The notes beneath the pieces were generated by a model that was not told the DNA's origin, searched no databases, and saw only the letters and a list, made by a program, of their open reading frames with translations. Both the position numbers and the translations under genes were made by a program. From Rhodobiaceae bacterium (GTDB lineage Bacteria; Pseudomonadota; Alphaproteobacteria; Parvibaculales; Parvibaculaceae), in assembly GCA_003330885.1 (NCBI GenBank), contig CP030277.1:1178001-1242000 (forward strand): DNA of 64,000 nt, read 5' to 3'. Position 1 is the first letter of the stretch. Every line of letters begins with the position of its first letter. Of this stretch, positions 16,890-25,214 are shown piece by piece.

Positions 16890-18359
16890 CTACTCGATGA
16901 AAATTTCGGCGCGGCGGTTTCCAGCTTCACCCGCAGGCATGGATTCGTAATAGACGGGCACAGCATCGCCTTTTGCCTCTACAACCACGCGTGACGGGTC
17001 GACGCCCGCTCGAATGAGTTCATTGGCGACCGCGTTCGCTCGCTTCATGGATACTCTGAAATTGGCCAAAAGGTGGTCACCCACCCCAAGATCGCCCGTC
17101 CGGCTCGAGGCGTGTCCAACCACGCGCACAATGCCATTATAAGCTGCTGCACTGGCTGCGGCGGCCGCGATCTTCTGTCGGTCTTCGGCATTAAGCCCCG
17201 TCGACCCGTGGGCAAAGCTCACGACATAAGGTGGAATATTCCCGGGGCCGCCCTGATTTGCATAAGCCGAGCCATTTGGCGCTGCTTGAGCTGGCGCAAG
17301 TGATGCCCCTGGTCCAAGCCCCCTCAAGGCATCCAGATTGACCTCCACAGGGTCTTCTGGGTCCGCAGATCCTGTTGGTGCACCGGACGAACCAAAACGA
17401 GAGGAGACAATAGGTCCGGCAGCTTCAAGTGCTTCCTGCGTCAATGCAGGAGCTGATGAAGCTTCAAATGCACTATTTGAACGTGGAACAGGCGTCGTCG
17501 CTGCAACTGAAGGCGTCGCTCGGGGCGTTGGCACCACTTCTGCCTGTGCAGCCGGCTGGCTCGTTTGTGCAGGCACCGGCGGACGCTCGCGATAGTTCGG
17601 CGTCGCAGAAGGTGGCGTGGTCGACGCCGCGCTCACCCGGGCTGTGTCGGGTACCGCAGGTACTGCCGGACGACGGGTGGTTTGGGCTGGCTGAGCAGGT
17701 GTGGGTGCAACAGGTGCTGCGGCAGCTACAGGTTGTGGCGCAGTGGCAGCAGGAGCCGATGCCTGAGGCGTCGGCACAGGCGCTGGCTCTACTACAGCAA
17801 CAGGTTCCGTCACAGCTGCCTGAGTCGCACGTTCAACGACCTGCTCTGCAGCAGGTACGGAGGAGACCAAAGAGGACCGACCACCACGTTCAGGTGGCGG
17901 GATCACTCCTTCATTGGAGTCAGCAGCTGCTGCGACAGGCGTAGGTGACGTCAGGCCGGCGGTTGGAAGCGGTGCTGGGCTTGCCGCAGGTGCAGCACTG
18001 CGCGGTGCTGGAGCTGGTGCGCCTGTACCGCCACGAAGAATTTCATCGCTATATCGCGCACGCTCTCTGTCGGCGGCCAAACCATCAACGGCTTCCTGCA
18101 CTTCAGCAGCTGAGCTTCGCGCGGGGACTTGACCCGGCACATCCGCCAATTCCGGAAAATCCTTTTCAGCACGCGGGTCTGCCGCAGCTGCTTCGGCATC
18201 ATCGCCATAGATGAGGCCGGGCCGGGCCCATTCAGGCGCCGTTGAACAAGCCGCCAGGCCTGCAACAAGCAGTATGGCACCAAGACGCTTCGTCGCTCGC
18301 TCTACAAACCCTGCCGTGGCAGACGAACATGCTTCGCTCGTTTGGCGTTCACTTGTCAT
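16890..18359 (-). CDS. OmpA-domain lipoprotein with a long Ala/Pro-rich linker
   Basis: The start region holds a lipoprotein signal with core GAILLVAGLAAC, whose cysteine follows L-A-A. After a short globular beginning (TAPEWARPGLIYGDDAEAA) comes about 270 residues dominated by Ala, Pro, Thr, Val and Gln. The last 110 residues are an OmpA-like peptidoglycan-binding domain: VVSFAHGSTGLNAEDRQKI, VVGHASSRTGDLGVGD, ANFRVSMKRANAVANELIR and the end NRRAEIFIE. It should anchor the outer membrane to the wall, with the linker spanning the periplasm. ATG 18359 (489 residues) has GGGG 6 bases upstream; an alternative ATG is at 18386. Confidence 0.85.
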   Translation of the reverse strand: MTSERQTSEACSSATAGFVERATKRLGAILLVAGLAACSTAPEWARPGLIYGDDAEAAAADPRAEKDFPELADVPGQVPARSSAAEVQEAVDGLAADRERARYSDEILRGGTGAPAPAPRSAAPAASPAPLPTAGLTSPTPVAAAADSNEGVIPPPERGGRSSLVSSVPAAEQVVERATQAAVTEPVAVVEPAPVPTPQASAPAATAPQPVAAAAPVAPTPAQPAQTTRRPAVPAVPDTARVSAASTTPPSATPNYRERPPVPAQTSQPAAQAEVVPTPRATPSVAATTPVPRSNSAFEASSAPALTQEALEAAGPIVSSRFGSSGAPTGSADPEDPVEVNLDALRGLGPGASLAPAQAAPNGSAYANQGGPGNIPPYVVSFAHGSTGLNAEDRQKIAAAAASAAAYNGIVRVVGHASSRTGDLGVGDHLLANFRVSMKRANAVANELIRAGVDPSRVVVEAKGDAVPVYYESMPAGEAGNRRAEIFIE

Positions 18360-18614
18360 ATTGACCCCGCACACTTGACCATTCATTGGCCAGACCCCTT
18401 TTAGACCACCTCAACGACTCTCGCTGAGGATCACAGATATTCAGTTCCCTACCCTATAGGATATTCAGAGCAAACGTAACCAGACCAAATAGCAACAATC
18501 TCAAGTTTCTGCTCATTCATTTCAGCACATATTTCCCTTAACGCCCGACCACGCAATCCCATTTGCTGTTTCTGTGAATAGGCAGCAGCACACTTCGGCC
18601 TCTATGGTCCGCCC

Positions 18615-19466
18615 ATGGAAACAGACATTAGCCTCGCCCTTATCGGGCTCGTCCTTCTGACAGCCCTTATGCACGCAAGCTGGAACGCCATGGTGCGTGC
18701 GGGTGAGGATCGCCTGAACTCATTGGCATTGATGACAGGGGCCTGCGGCTTACTTGCTCTCCCCGTATTACCTTTCCTGCCTTTTCCAAATCCTCAAACC
18801 TGGGCGATCCTGGGAGGCACACTCGTCCTCCACACAGGCTACAAGCTATTCCTGGTACGCGCCTATACCTATGGCGATTTGGGACACGTCTATCCCATCG
18901 CAAGAGGAACCGCTCCGCTGCTGGTGGCATTAGGCGCCTACTTCGTCATCGGTGAGACGATCTCTCTTTATGCCGTCGCAGGCCTCGTGCTTGTAACAGG
19001 CGGCATTATGAGCCTGGCATGGCAAAAACGCGGCGGGTCTTCTGACGAACGTAAGGCAACTTTCTACGCTTTGGGCACTGCTGCCTTTATTGCCAGCTAC
19101 ACCATGATGGACGGCATTGGCGGGCGTGTCGCCCAAACACCCATGACCTTTGTATTCTGGCTGTTTCTGCTCGATGGGCTCATATTTTTCTCTATCGGGC
19201 TCCATCGACGGGGTTGGCGGTCGATCCGCGCAACAAATTCCATCGGCGTCATCGCGTTGGGCGGCGCTGCCCTCCAAATGATAGCTTATGCTTTGGTGAT
19301 CTGGGCCATGAGTGTGGCACCCCTAGGGCTCGTTTCGGCACTCCGGGAAACGAGCGTAATTTTTGCGGCGTTTCTTTCGGCCTACATCTTGAAAGAACCT
19401 ATCGGTCGGATCGGGTTCGCCGCTGCGGTCATTGTTGCTGCAGGGGTCATCCTCATTCGCTTTTAA
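18615..19466 (+). CDS. DMT superfamily transporter (EamA type)
   Basis: 283 residues with ten predicted transmembrane helices in two EamA repeats. The first repeat begins IGLVLLTALMHASWNAMVRAG and includes ARGTAPLLVALGAYFVIGE; the second ends with the usual ALRETSVIFAAFLSAYILKE. Members export amino acids, metabolites or drugs; the cargo is unknown here. It stands alone, and its stop is 3 bases from the stop of the convergent SDR gene. Confidence 0.88.
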   Translation: METDISLALIGLVLLTALMHASWNAMVRAGEDRLNSLALMTGACGLLALPVLPFLPFPNPQTWAILGGTLVLHTGYKLFLVRAYTYGDLGHVYPIARGTAPLLVALGAYFVIGETISLYAVAGLVLVTGGIMSLAWQKRGGSSDERKATFYALGTAAFIASYTMMDGIGGRVAQTPMTFVFWLFLLDGLIFFSIGLHRRGWRSIRATNSIGVIALGGAALQMIAYALVIWAMSVAPLGLVSALRETSVIFAAFLSAYILKEPIGRIGFAAAVIVAAGVILIRF

Positions 19467-19469
19467 GGG

Positions 19470-20273
19470 TCAGTACGTCCGCTCGATCTCCAAGGCTTTC
19501 AGTGAAACCTCGATGTCCCGCATACGAGGCTGCATGTCATCCAGCAGGTGGGCCTGCGTCGGAATGTAGAAAAGGCCTAGGTCCATACCCTTGAGCGCGA
19601 GCTCAGCGCACCGTTCTGCGGTGATGAGCTCTAGTTCTCGCGGCGCCATGGAAGGGTCCGGCAGGCTGCGTGCAACAAGAGGCGTGTAGACCGCACCAGG
19701 CAACAGCACATGAAGATCGAGGAGCCCTGCTTTCTCCTGCTCAATGCGCAGCCATTCCATCGCCACCAGGAGCGCATGCTTGGTCGCCCCATAGAAAGTC
19801 ATTCTTCCCGCGCTGACAGCCGTCGGTACGCTTAAGGAATTCTCCGACGCGGTGACCATTAGCCGTCCTCGCTTGCCATCAGCCTCAAGGCGTCGGGCAT
19901 AGGCCTGAGCGATCTTCGGTCCAGCAAAGAAATTGATCTCAAAGAGATTTGCCATCGCATCTGTCGCATCAAACGGTTCTTTGGACAGACTGCTGCGATG
20001 TCCGATGCCCGCATTCGAAAAAATCAGGTCCAGATGCCCCGCCGTCTCATAGGCCTGATCCACAAGCTGTGCAGCAGCATCAGGAACACTCAAATCAGAG
20101 ACGAGCGTCGTTGCGCTTTCGCCAATGGTTCCCGCAGTCTCTTTGACACCATCTGCATCAACATCCGCACAAATGACCTTCGCGCCGCGCTTGGCCAACG
20201 CGATTGCTGTTGCCTCGCCAATACCTGATGCGGCACCGGTCACCAGAACCGTCTTATCGTGATAGTCGATCAT
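19470..20273 (-). CDS. Short-chain dehydrogenase/reductase (classical)
   Basis: 267 residues with intact SDR motifs: VLVTGAASGIGEATAIALAK for NAD(P) binding, aspartate in CADVDADG (NAD preference is likely), NAG in FSNAGIGHRSS, the serine in MVTASENSLS and the catalytic YGATK. The C-terminal substrate loop does not reveal the substrate. It serves as a useful contrast to the altered SDR-like protein at 5487-6233. It is convergent with the DMT transporter. Confidence 0.9.
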   Translation of the reverse strand: MIDYHDKTVLVTGAASGIGEATAIALAKRGAKVICADVDADGVKETAGTIGESATTLVSDLSVPDAAAQLVDQAYETAGHLDLIFSNAGIGHRSSLSKEPFDATDAMANLFEINFFAGPKIAQAYARRLEADGKRGRLMVTASENSLSVPTAVSAGRMTFYGATKHALLVAMEWLRIEQEKAGLLDLHVLLPGAVYTPLVARSLPDPSMAPRELELITAERCAELALKGMDLGLFYIPTQAHLLDDMQPRMRDIEVSLKALEIERTY

Positions 20274-20359
20274 ACTGCCCCTCCCTCAACGTCCCTTTTC
20301 TAGGTCCGCGCGTCCCTCTTTGATGATTCTACACCCGATCGGAAATACAGCGCGAGACG

Positions 20360-21016
20360 CTACCCGCACGCTTCCAGCCAAATATCACCGAGGCTCTCTG
20401 GACGACAATTGCCTTTAAGAAGACGTTCAATCCGTTTTGCCCTCTCGGCAAGCTTCGCATCTTCACCCAGAAGATTATAGTTGGACGGCGCAATCATGAC
20501 CGCGAGAAGTCTGTGAAACAATTCATCTTCTAACGCAGCCACCTCACGGCCATAAACTGCGACGCTGGCCGTAAAAAAGCCAGTCACCCACCCATCATGG
20601 CCATGTCCCATTTCCACAGTATCGAGAAAGAGTGCAACGATTTGTGGCTTCGACAGCGTGCTTTCAAGACCCAGCGCATATCCTGTCTGACGTATCTTCT
20701 GTACACCTGGTTGGAATTGTTCAAACCCAAGGCGTTTTGAAAGGGATTGTGACATGGTCGTAAGTCCAGCCCCCGGTGTTGTTAGATCGACGCCCGAGTG
20801 CTCCCAAAACCCAGGGTCCTGAACCATCAGCAACGAGTCTAGTCGCCCGATTCCCAGACCTTCACCACCCCGATCAATCAATATCAACGCATCTGCGCGC
20901 ACCGCAAAAGCGTCAGACGCAGCAACGGCATCATAGTAGCCCTTTGCTCCGTAAAGGAACGCCGCCACAAAAACTGCGGCGAGCATTGCCAGGGTGTATT
21001 TGAAAAACTTTGCCAT
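20360..21016 (-). CDS. Membrane-anchored GT51-like (penicillin-binding-protein transglycosylase) protein with altered catalytic residues
   Basis: 218 residues from ATG 21016 (GGAG 7 bases upstream). Residues 4-23 form one transmembrane helix. The rest follows the peptidoglycan glycosyltransferase fold: VQDPGFWEHSGVD matches motif I (EDxxFxxHxG), GAGLTTMSQSLSKRLG matches motif II (GGSTITQQLxKNL), QKIRQTGYALGLE matches motif III (RKxxExxxALxLE), and SKPQIVALFLDTVEMGHG and APSNYNLL match the later motifs. However the two catalytic glutamates are Q66 and Q110, so polymerising lipid II is unlikely. It is intact and not a decayed pseudogene. A structural or regulatory wall role is inference. The neighbour downstream is unrelated (SDR). 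Confidence 0.8.
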   Translation of the reverse strand: MAKFFKYTLAMLAAVFVAAFLYGAKGYYDAVAASDAFAVRADALILIDRGGEGLGIGRLDSLLMVQDPGFWEHSGVDLTTPGAGLTTMSQSLSKRLGFEQFQPGVQKIRQTGYALGLESTLSKPQIVALFLDTVEMGHGHDGWVTGFFTASVAVYGREVAALEDELFHRLLAVMIAPSNYNLLGEDAKLAERAKRIERLLKGNCRPESLGDIWLEACG

Positions 21017-21067
21017 AATGGAACTCCGGAAAGGATCAAATACCGAAGGAGGAAATTGCAAACGAAC

Positions 21068-22030
21068 CTAACTCGTCAGCCCGGTTGCCTCATCAATCCC
21101 AAGCACAAGGTTCATGCTTTGCACGGCCGCGCCAGAGGCGCCCTTGCCCAGATTGTCGAGAAGCGCGACGAGCCGCACTTGCTCAGTCTCTTGATTTCCA
21201 AAGACAAAGAGCTTCATCTCATTCGTATGATTGAGGCCCTCGGGATCAATGTTCGCAATGCCAGCCGTCTCCTCGGCGTCAGCAACGGACACAAACCGTT
21301 CACCTGCATAATGCTCACTAAGCACGTCTCGAATTTGATCCGGCGTGGCGTCTGACGCGAGCGACCATAGCTGCACCGGCACCTCCACCAGCATACCCTG
21401 CCGATACTTTCCCACAGCTGGCGAGAACAGAGGCTTGTGATTCAACCCACCATAGACCTGCATTTCGGGCACATGCTTATGTGCCAGGGTCAGACCGTAG
21501 AGCCTAAACGGCTGCTCCGATGTCACAGGCGCTTGGACGTCTTCAAACTCCGCAATCATGCCCTTGCCCCCGCCGCTATAACCTGAAATCGCATTGATCG
21601 TCAGCGGAAAATCTCTAGGCAATATGCCTGCATCAACCAAAGGCCGCACAAGCGCAATCGTGCCAGTGGGATAACAACCCGGATTGCTGATCCGCTTGGA
21701 ACTGGCGACCGCTGCCCGATGGTCCTTGGTCATTTCTGGGAAGCCATATGTCCAACCATCAGCCACCCGAAAGGCGGTCGATCCGTCAATCACCACAGTG
21801 TCCGGATTGTCGATGAGCGAGACCGCTTCTATCGCCGCTTCATCAGGCAGGCACAGGAAAACAATATCAGCAGCATTCAAAAGGCGCTTCCGCTCATCCG
21901 CGTCTTTCCGTTTTGCAGGATCAATCTGCAAAAGCTCAATGTCACGCCGTCTCACAATCCGGTCCCTGATGAGGAGTCCCGTTGTTCCTGCTTCGCCGTC
22001 AATGAATACCCGTTTCATATAGTTCACCAT
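21068..22030 (-). CDS. argC: N-acetyl-gamma-glutamyl-phosphate reductase (short, type 2 form)
   Basis: 320 residues with the N-terminal KRVFIDGEAGTTGLLIRDRI, the catalytic cysteine in SNPGCYPTGTIALVRPL and the histidine region AHKHVPEM. This is the short AgrC2 form that reduces N-acetylglutamyl phosphate in arginine synthesis. ATG 22030 has AGG 7 bases upstream; ATG 22018 (MKRVFIDGE) is an equally family-like start. It lies downstream of rplM-rpsI but a strong terminator stands between, so it has its own promoter or depends on readthrough. Confidence 0.94.
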   Translation of the reverse strand: MVNYMKRVFIDGEAGTTGLLIRDRIVRRRDIELLQIDPAKRKDADERKRLLNAADIVFLCLPDEAAIEAVSLIDNPDTVVIDGSTAFRVADGWTYGFPEMTKDHRAAVASSKRISNPGCYPTGTIALVRPLVDAGILPRDFPLTINAISGYSGGGKGMIAEFEDVQAPVTSEQPFRLYGLTLAHKHVPEMQVYGGLNHKPLFSPAVGKYRQGMLVEVPVQLWSLASDATPDQIRDVLSEHYAGERFVSVADAEETAGIANIDPEGLNHTNEMKLFVFGNQETEQVRLVALLDNLGKGASGAAVQSMNLVLGIDEATGLTS

Positions 22031-22054
22031 CTCATCGCCTAATCAGCAATCATA

Positions 22055-22087
22055 ACAAAAAAAGGGGCGCCTCGCTGGCGCCCCTTT
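22055..22087 (-). terminator. Rho-independent terminator after rpsI
   Basis: An 11-base perfect inverted repeat (AAAGGGGCGCC at 22061-22071, GGCGCCCCTTT at 22077-22087) with a 5-base loop, followed on the minus strand by a run of seven T. It ends the rplM-rpsI transcript 21 bases after the rpsI stop. Confidence 0.92.
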
Positions 22088-22108
22088 GAACTCTGAACCC
22101 AAACAAGA

Positions 22109-22588
22109 TCAACGTTTGGAGAACTGGAAGCTCCGGCGCGCTTTCGCAAGGCCATATTTTTTACGCTCAACAACGCGGCTATCGCGCGTGAGGAAGCCAC
22201 CGCTTTTCAGAACCGCGCGAAGGCCAGGTTCGTAATAGGTCAGGGCTTTCGAGATACCGTGACGGACCGCACCAGCCTGGCCGGAAAGACCACCACCGGA
22301 CACGCTGCAAACGATATCGAACTGATTTTCACGACCCGCAGCAACAAGCGGCTGACGGAGAACCATGCGCAGCACAGGACGTGCGAAATAAGTTTCGATG
22401 TCACGGTCGTTGATCGTGATACGGCCTGAACCAGGCTTAATCCAGACACGAGCAACAGCGTCTTTACGCTTGCCAGTTGCATAGGAGCGACCCTGCGCAT
22501 CAATCTTTGGCTCACGAGGAGCAGGCGCTTCTTCAGCTGGGGCAACCACGTCTTTCAGGTCTTCCAGCGTGCGTGCTTCTTCAGACAT
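22109..22588 (-). CDS. rpsI: 30S ribosomal protein S9
   Basis: 159 residues. An acidic N-terminal extension of about 25 residues precedes the S9 core: [20 protein letters not shown], then [12 protein letters not shown], and the family end RRSFQFSKR. The tail contacts P-site tRNA in the small subunit. The start ATG overlaps the rplM stop as TAATG, so S9 follows L13 by translational coupling, the standard bacterial order. Confidence 0.98.
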   Translation of the reverse strand: MSEEARTLEDLKDVVAPAEEAPAPREPKIDAQGRSYATGKRKDAVARVWIKPGSGRITINDRDIETYFARPVLRMVLRQPLVAAGRENQFDIVCSVSGGGLSGQAGAVRHGISKALTYYEPGLRAVLKSGGFLTRDSRVVERKKYGLAKARRSFQFSKR

Positions 22589-23052
22589 TACGCACTCCTC
22601 ACGTTCTTAGAATTCATGGCGCCAACATCGAGCTTCTCTGGCTTCTGCGCTTCATGCGGGTGATCCGTACCAGCATAGATGTGCAGGTTAGACATCTGCT
22701 TGCGAGAGAGAGGTCCGCCCGGCAGCATGCGCTGGACAGCAAGCTCAACCACACGGGTTGGGAATTTGCCGTTCAGGATCTTCTCAGGAGTGGTCTCTTT
22801 GATCCCACCTGGATGACCGGTGTGACGGTAATACTTCTTGTCCGTCAGTTTTTTGCCGGTCATGGCGATTTTTTCAGCGTTCACAACGATGACATTGTCA
22901 CCACAGTCCATATGAGGCGTGAAAATCGGCAGATGCTTGCCACGAAGGCGCATCGCAATGATAGAGGCGAGACGGCCAACAACGAGGCCTTCCGCGTCAA
23001 TCACGATCCATTTCTTGTCTATGTCTGTGGGTTTTGCAGAGAAGGTTTTCAT
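22588..23052 (-). CDS. rplM: 50S ribosomal protein L13
   Basis: 154 residues with the L13 signatures [35 protein letters not shown] and the motif [21 protein letters not shown]13 is an early assembly protein of the large subunit. It is the first gene of the rplM-rpsI operon, preceded by a leader of up to about 180 bases with a stable hairpin (see 23108-23126). Confidence 0.98.
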   Translation of the reverse strand: MKTFSAKPTDIDKKWIVIDAEGLVVGRLASIIAMRLRGKHLPIFTPHMDCGDNVIVVNAEKIAMTGKKLTDKKYYRHTGHPGGIKETTPEKILNGKFPTRVVELAVQRMLPGGPLSRKQMSNLHIYAGTDHPHEAQKPEKLDVGAMNSKNVRSA

Positions 23053-23107
23053 TTTGACCCTAATCTCGCTCCCCGAAAGGAGCCTTGACCCTTAATAAAT
23101 ACGAGAA

Positions 23108-23126
23108 GGCCCCCATCGCGGGAGCC
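23108..23126 (-). promoter_or_regulatory. Stem-loop in the rplM leader, possible attenuator or autoregulatory site
   Basis: On the minus strand GGCTCCC pairs with GGGGGCC (7 pairs, one G-U) around the 5-base loop GCGAT, and TTCTCGTATTTATT follows. It lies 56 bases before the rplM start. It could be a leader target for a ribosomal protein, an attenuator, or a terminator for transcription from the right. The sequence alone does not decide. Confidence 0.45.
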
Positions 23127-23200
23127 TGTTGGCCGGAGTTTTAGGGGACCCGTTTCGTCAAGTCAAACGGATAAGTGGCGAAAAAGTAGAATAAATACAG

Positions 23201-23216
23201 CCGCTTAATGAAGCGG
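23201..23216 (-). terminator. Hairpin downstream of the PaaI-type thioesterase gene
   Basis: CCGCTT (23201-23206) and AAGCGG (23211-23216) form a 6-base stem with a 4-base loop 18 bases after the thioesterase stop. On the minus strand it is followed by CTGTATTTATT, a poor T tract, so termination may be weak. An AT-rich TATATATATA stretch lies beside it. Confidence 0.4.
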
Positions 23217-23234
23217 TATATATATACCCCATTT

Positions 23235-23681
23235 TCATCGATCCGGAGGAATTGAATAGGTTGAAGTCACGTGGGCCACTGGACCAGCCTCATCACCTTC
23301 GTTGAAGAGCGTGACCTCGCCTACAGCGAGCCTTTTTCCCAGTTTTAGCAACCTGCCCTCAGCAAGCAGGTCCTGAAGCCCAGGTTTCCGCAAGAAATTG
23401 ATATTAAGATTGGTGGTGACCGCGAGCGCAACCGGCCCGATGTGCCCCAGAATGACCGCATACATGGCGTGATCGGCCAGCGCCATCATGGTTGGGCCTG
23501 AAACCGTGCCCCCAGGGCGCAGGTTTACCTCAGAAACCTTCCGGCGGATCAGAACCCGCCCTGGCGCGATCTCCTCCACCAGGGTCTCATCGCCCGAGGC
23601 GCCCAATGCCTGCGGAAAGGCGTCCACAAAAAACGCTCTCAGCTCCGCTACGGTCATCACCGGTTCAAGCCCACTCGCCAT
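23235..23681 (-). CDS. PaaI/YdiI-like hotdog-fold acyl-CoA thioesterase
   Basis: 148 residues of the hotdog fold. The central block RPGGTVSGPTMMALADHAMYAV carries the helix with the catalytic acidic residue, followed by strands TTNLNINFLRKPG and LAVGEVTLFNEGD. Such enzymes hydrolyse aromatic or medium-chain acyl-CoA. It is divergent from a crotonase gene whose start is about 200 bases away, suggesting a link with acyl-CoA metabolism. The substrate is unknown. Confidence 0.85.
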   Translation of the reverse strand: MASGLEPVMTVAELRAFFVDAFPQALGASGDETLVEEIAPGRVLIRRKVSEVNLRPGGTVSGPTMMALADHAMYAVILGHIGPVALAVTTNLNINFLRKPGLQDLLAEGRLLKLGKRLAVGEVTLFNEGDEAGPVAHVTSTYSIPPDR

Positions 23682-23878
23682 CTGTCACTCCCCTATTTGG
23701 GTCGGACATTAAGGGCTCTATGGAGCATCAGCAAACAGGAGCGGATAAATGAAGATGCTTCATCCAACCGCCAAACTATTCGTTTGTCAGAAGGTGCTTC
23801 AGAATGCGACGACGCCGCAAATGAAGCCTGACGGGACCCCTTCCGCGCGATAACATTGGGCAAACCGAGGAGAAACAC

Positions 23879-24694
23879 ATGTCACAGGCAGCTGCTGCAC
23901 GAGTGGAGGAAGTCCTCTCGCGGGACGATTGCGAAGGCGTCACCACGCTGACGCTCAACCGACCAAAGCAACGCAACTCTTTGTCCGAGGCTCTGATGGC
24001 TGCGCTGACTGCGGAAATGACCGCTATTGCCGAAGATCCATCCGTCCGCGTTGTCGTTCTTGCCGCCAATGGACCGGTCTTCAGCGCCGGACATGACCTG
24101 AAAGAGCTGACCGCCGCCAGACAGCAGGAAGACCGCGGGCGCACTTATTATCAGGACATCATGAAGCGCTGCTCCACCATGATGCTGTCAATTCTGCAGA
24201 ACCCGAAACCCGTCATCGCAAAAGTTCATGGCACAGCGACGGCGGCTGGATGTCAGCTGGTCGCCACATGCGATCTGGCAATTGCGGCTGAGGGCGCTCA
24301 CTTCGCGACGCCTGGCGTTAACATTGGTCTCTTTTGCTCAACGCCCATGGTCGCCCTATCGCGCAATGTGAGCCGCAAACACGCAATGGAAATGCTGTTG
24401 AGTGGCGACATGGTAGATGCAAACCACGCGGCCGAAATCGGATTGATCAACCGTGCAGTTTCAGCTGAAACGCTTGATACAGAAGTCAGCGATCTCGCAA
24501 CGAAGATCGCATCCAAATCCTCTATGACGGTATCCATTGGCAAACGCGCCTTCTATGACCAGCTGGAACTCGGTGTCTCAGAGGCTTATGCCTATACAAG
24601 CGAGGTCATGGTGCAGAACATGCTGACCCATGACGCAGAAGAAGGCGTCAATGCCTTCATCGAGAAGCGCGATCCAACATGGGAAGACCGGTGA
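23879..24694 (+). CDS. ECHDC3-like crotonase-family protein without the hydratase glutamates
   Basis: 271 residues of the crotonase fold with the CoA-binding motif [10 protein letters not shown]. In the oxyanion region it reads [19 protein letters not shown], where hydratases have G-G-G-C-E-L; the first catalytic glutamate is therefore glutamine. The second glutamate is also absent: [19 protein letters not shown] replaces the usual PE-x-x-x-G. This pattern is that of the ECHDC3 branch of crotonases, whose reaction is poorly known. AGGAG stands 7 bases before the start. A CoA-binding-domain protein follows 7 bases after the stop, probably in the same transcript. Confidence 0.82.
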   Translation: MSQAAAARVEEVLSRDDCEGVTTLTLNRPKQRNSLSEALMAALTAEMTAIAEDPSVRVVVLAANGPVFSAGHDLKELTAARQQEDRGRTYYQDIMKRCSTMMLSILQNPKPVIAKVHGTATAAGCQLVATCDLAIAAEGAHFATPGVNIGLFCSTPMVALSRNVSRKHAMEMLLSGDMVDANHAAEIGLINRAVSAETLDTEVSDLATKIASKSSMTVSIGKRAFYDQLELGVSEAYAYTSEVMVQNMLTHDAEEGVNAFIEKRDPTWEDR

Positions 24695-24701
24695 CCAGCC
24701 A

Positions 24702-25133
24702 ATGAACGATCTGAATTACAGTCCGGCCTTTCTCACTCAAATTCTTCGGGAGACAAAAACCATCGCCCTCGTTGGCGCAAGCCACAAGGAGAACAGAGCC
24801 AGCCACAATGTGATGAAATACATGCTGTCAAAAGGCTACAAGGTTATCCCTGTGAACCCGGGTCTTGCGGGGAAGGATCTCCTTGGACAAAAGGTCGTGG
24901 CGTCCCTCGCCGACATTCCCCATCCTGTAGACATGGTAGATATATTCAGGAACTCAGAAGATGCAGGGAGCGTTACCGACGAGGCGATTGCCATAGGTGC
25001 AAAGACTGTTTGGATGCAGCTTGAAATAGTCAATCAAGCGGCAGCAAAACGAGCCGAAGCAGCCGGGCTCAATGTCATCATGGACCGCTGCCCGAAAATT
25101 GAATATGAGCGTCTCCGTTTGGACGACATGTGA
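24702..25133 (+). CDS. CoA-binding domain protein (YccU-like)
   Basis: 143 residues forming a single Rossmann-type CoA-binding domain: [20 protein letters not shown], then [31 protein letters not shown] and the end [14 protein letters not shown]. These stand-alone proteins resemble the N-terminal domain of ADP-forming acyl-CoA synthetases and lack the catalytic half. ATG 24702 follows the crotonase stop by 7 bases; an earlier in-frame start at 24630 lies inside that gene. Function is not known, though the pairing with a crotonase fits CoA handling. Confidence 0.87.
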   Translation: MNDLNYSPAFLTQILRETKTIALVGASHKENRASHNVMKYMLSKGYKVIPVNPGLAGKDLLGQKVVASLADIPHPVDMVDIFRNSEDAGSVTDEAIAIGAKTVWMQLEIVNQAAAKRAEAAGLNVIMDRCPKIEYERLRLDDM

Positions 25134-25214
25134 CCAACCTTTTGTAAATTCACGAACCATACAAAACGTCAGCGCCTCTAGAGCGCATCTAACAGGAAGT
25201 AACTGGGAAACATC

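Noticed and set aside
19470-20273. Second SDR tested as another halohydrin dehalogenase
   Set aside because: It has the normal TGAASGIG motif and Y-G-A-T-K, so it is a classical NAD(P)-dependent enzyme.
25134-25214. SAM-II riboswitch upstream of metY
   Set aside because: The 80-base leader lacks the conserved SAM-II core as I know it; only a short GCGC inverted pair is present.
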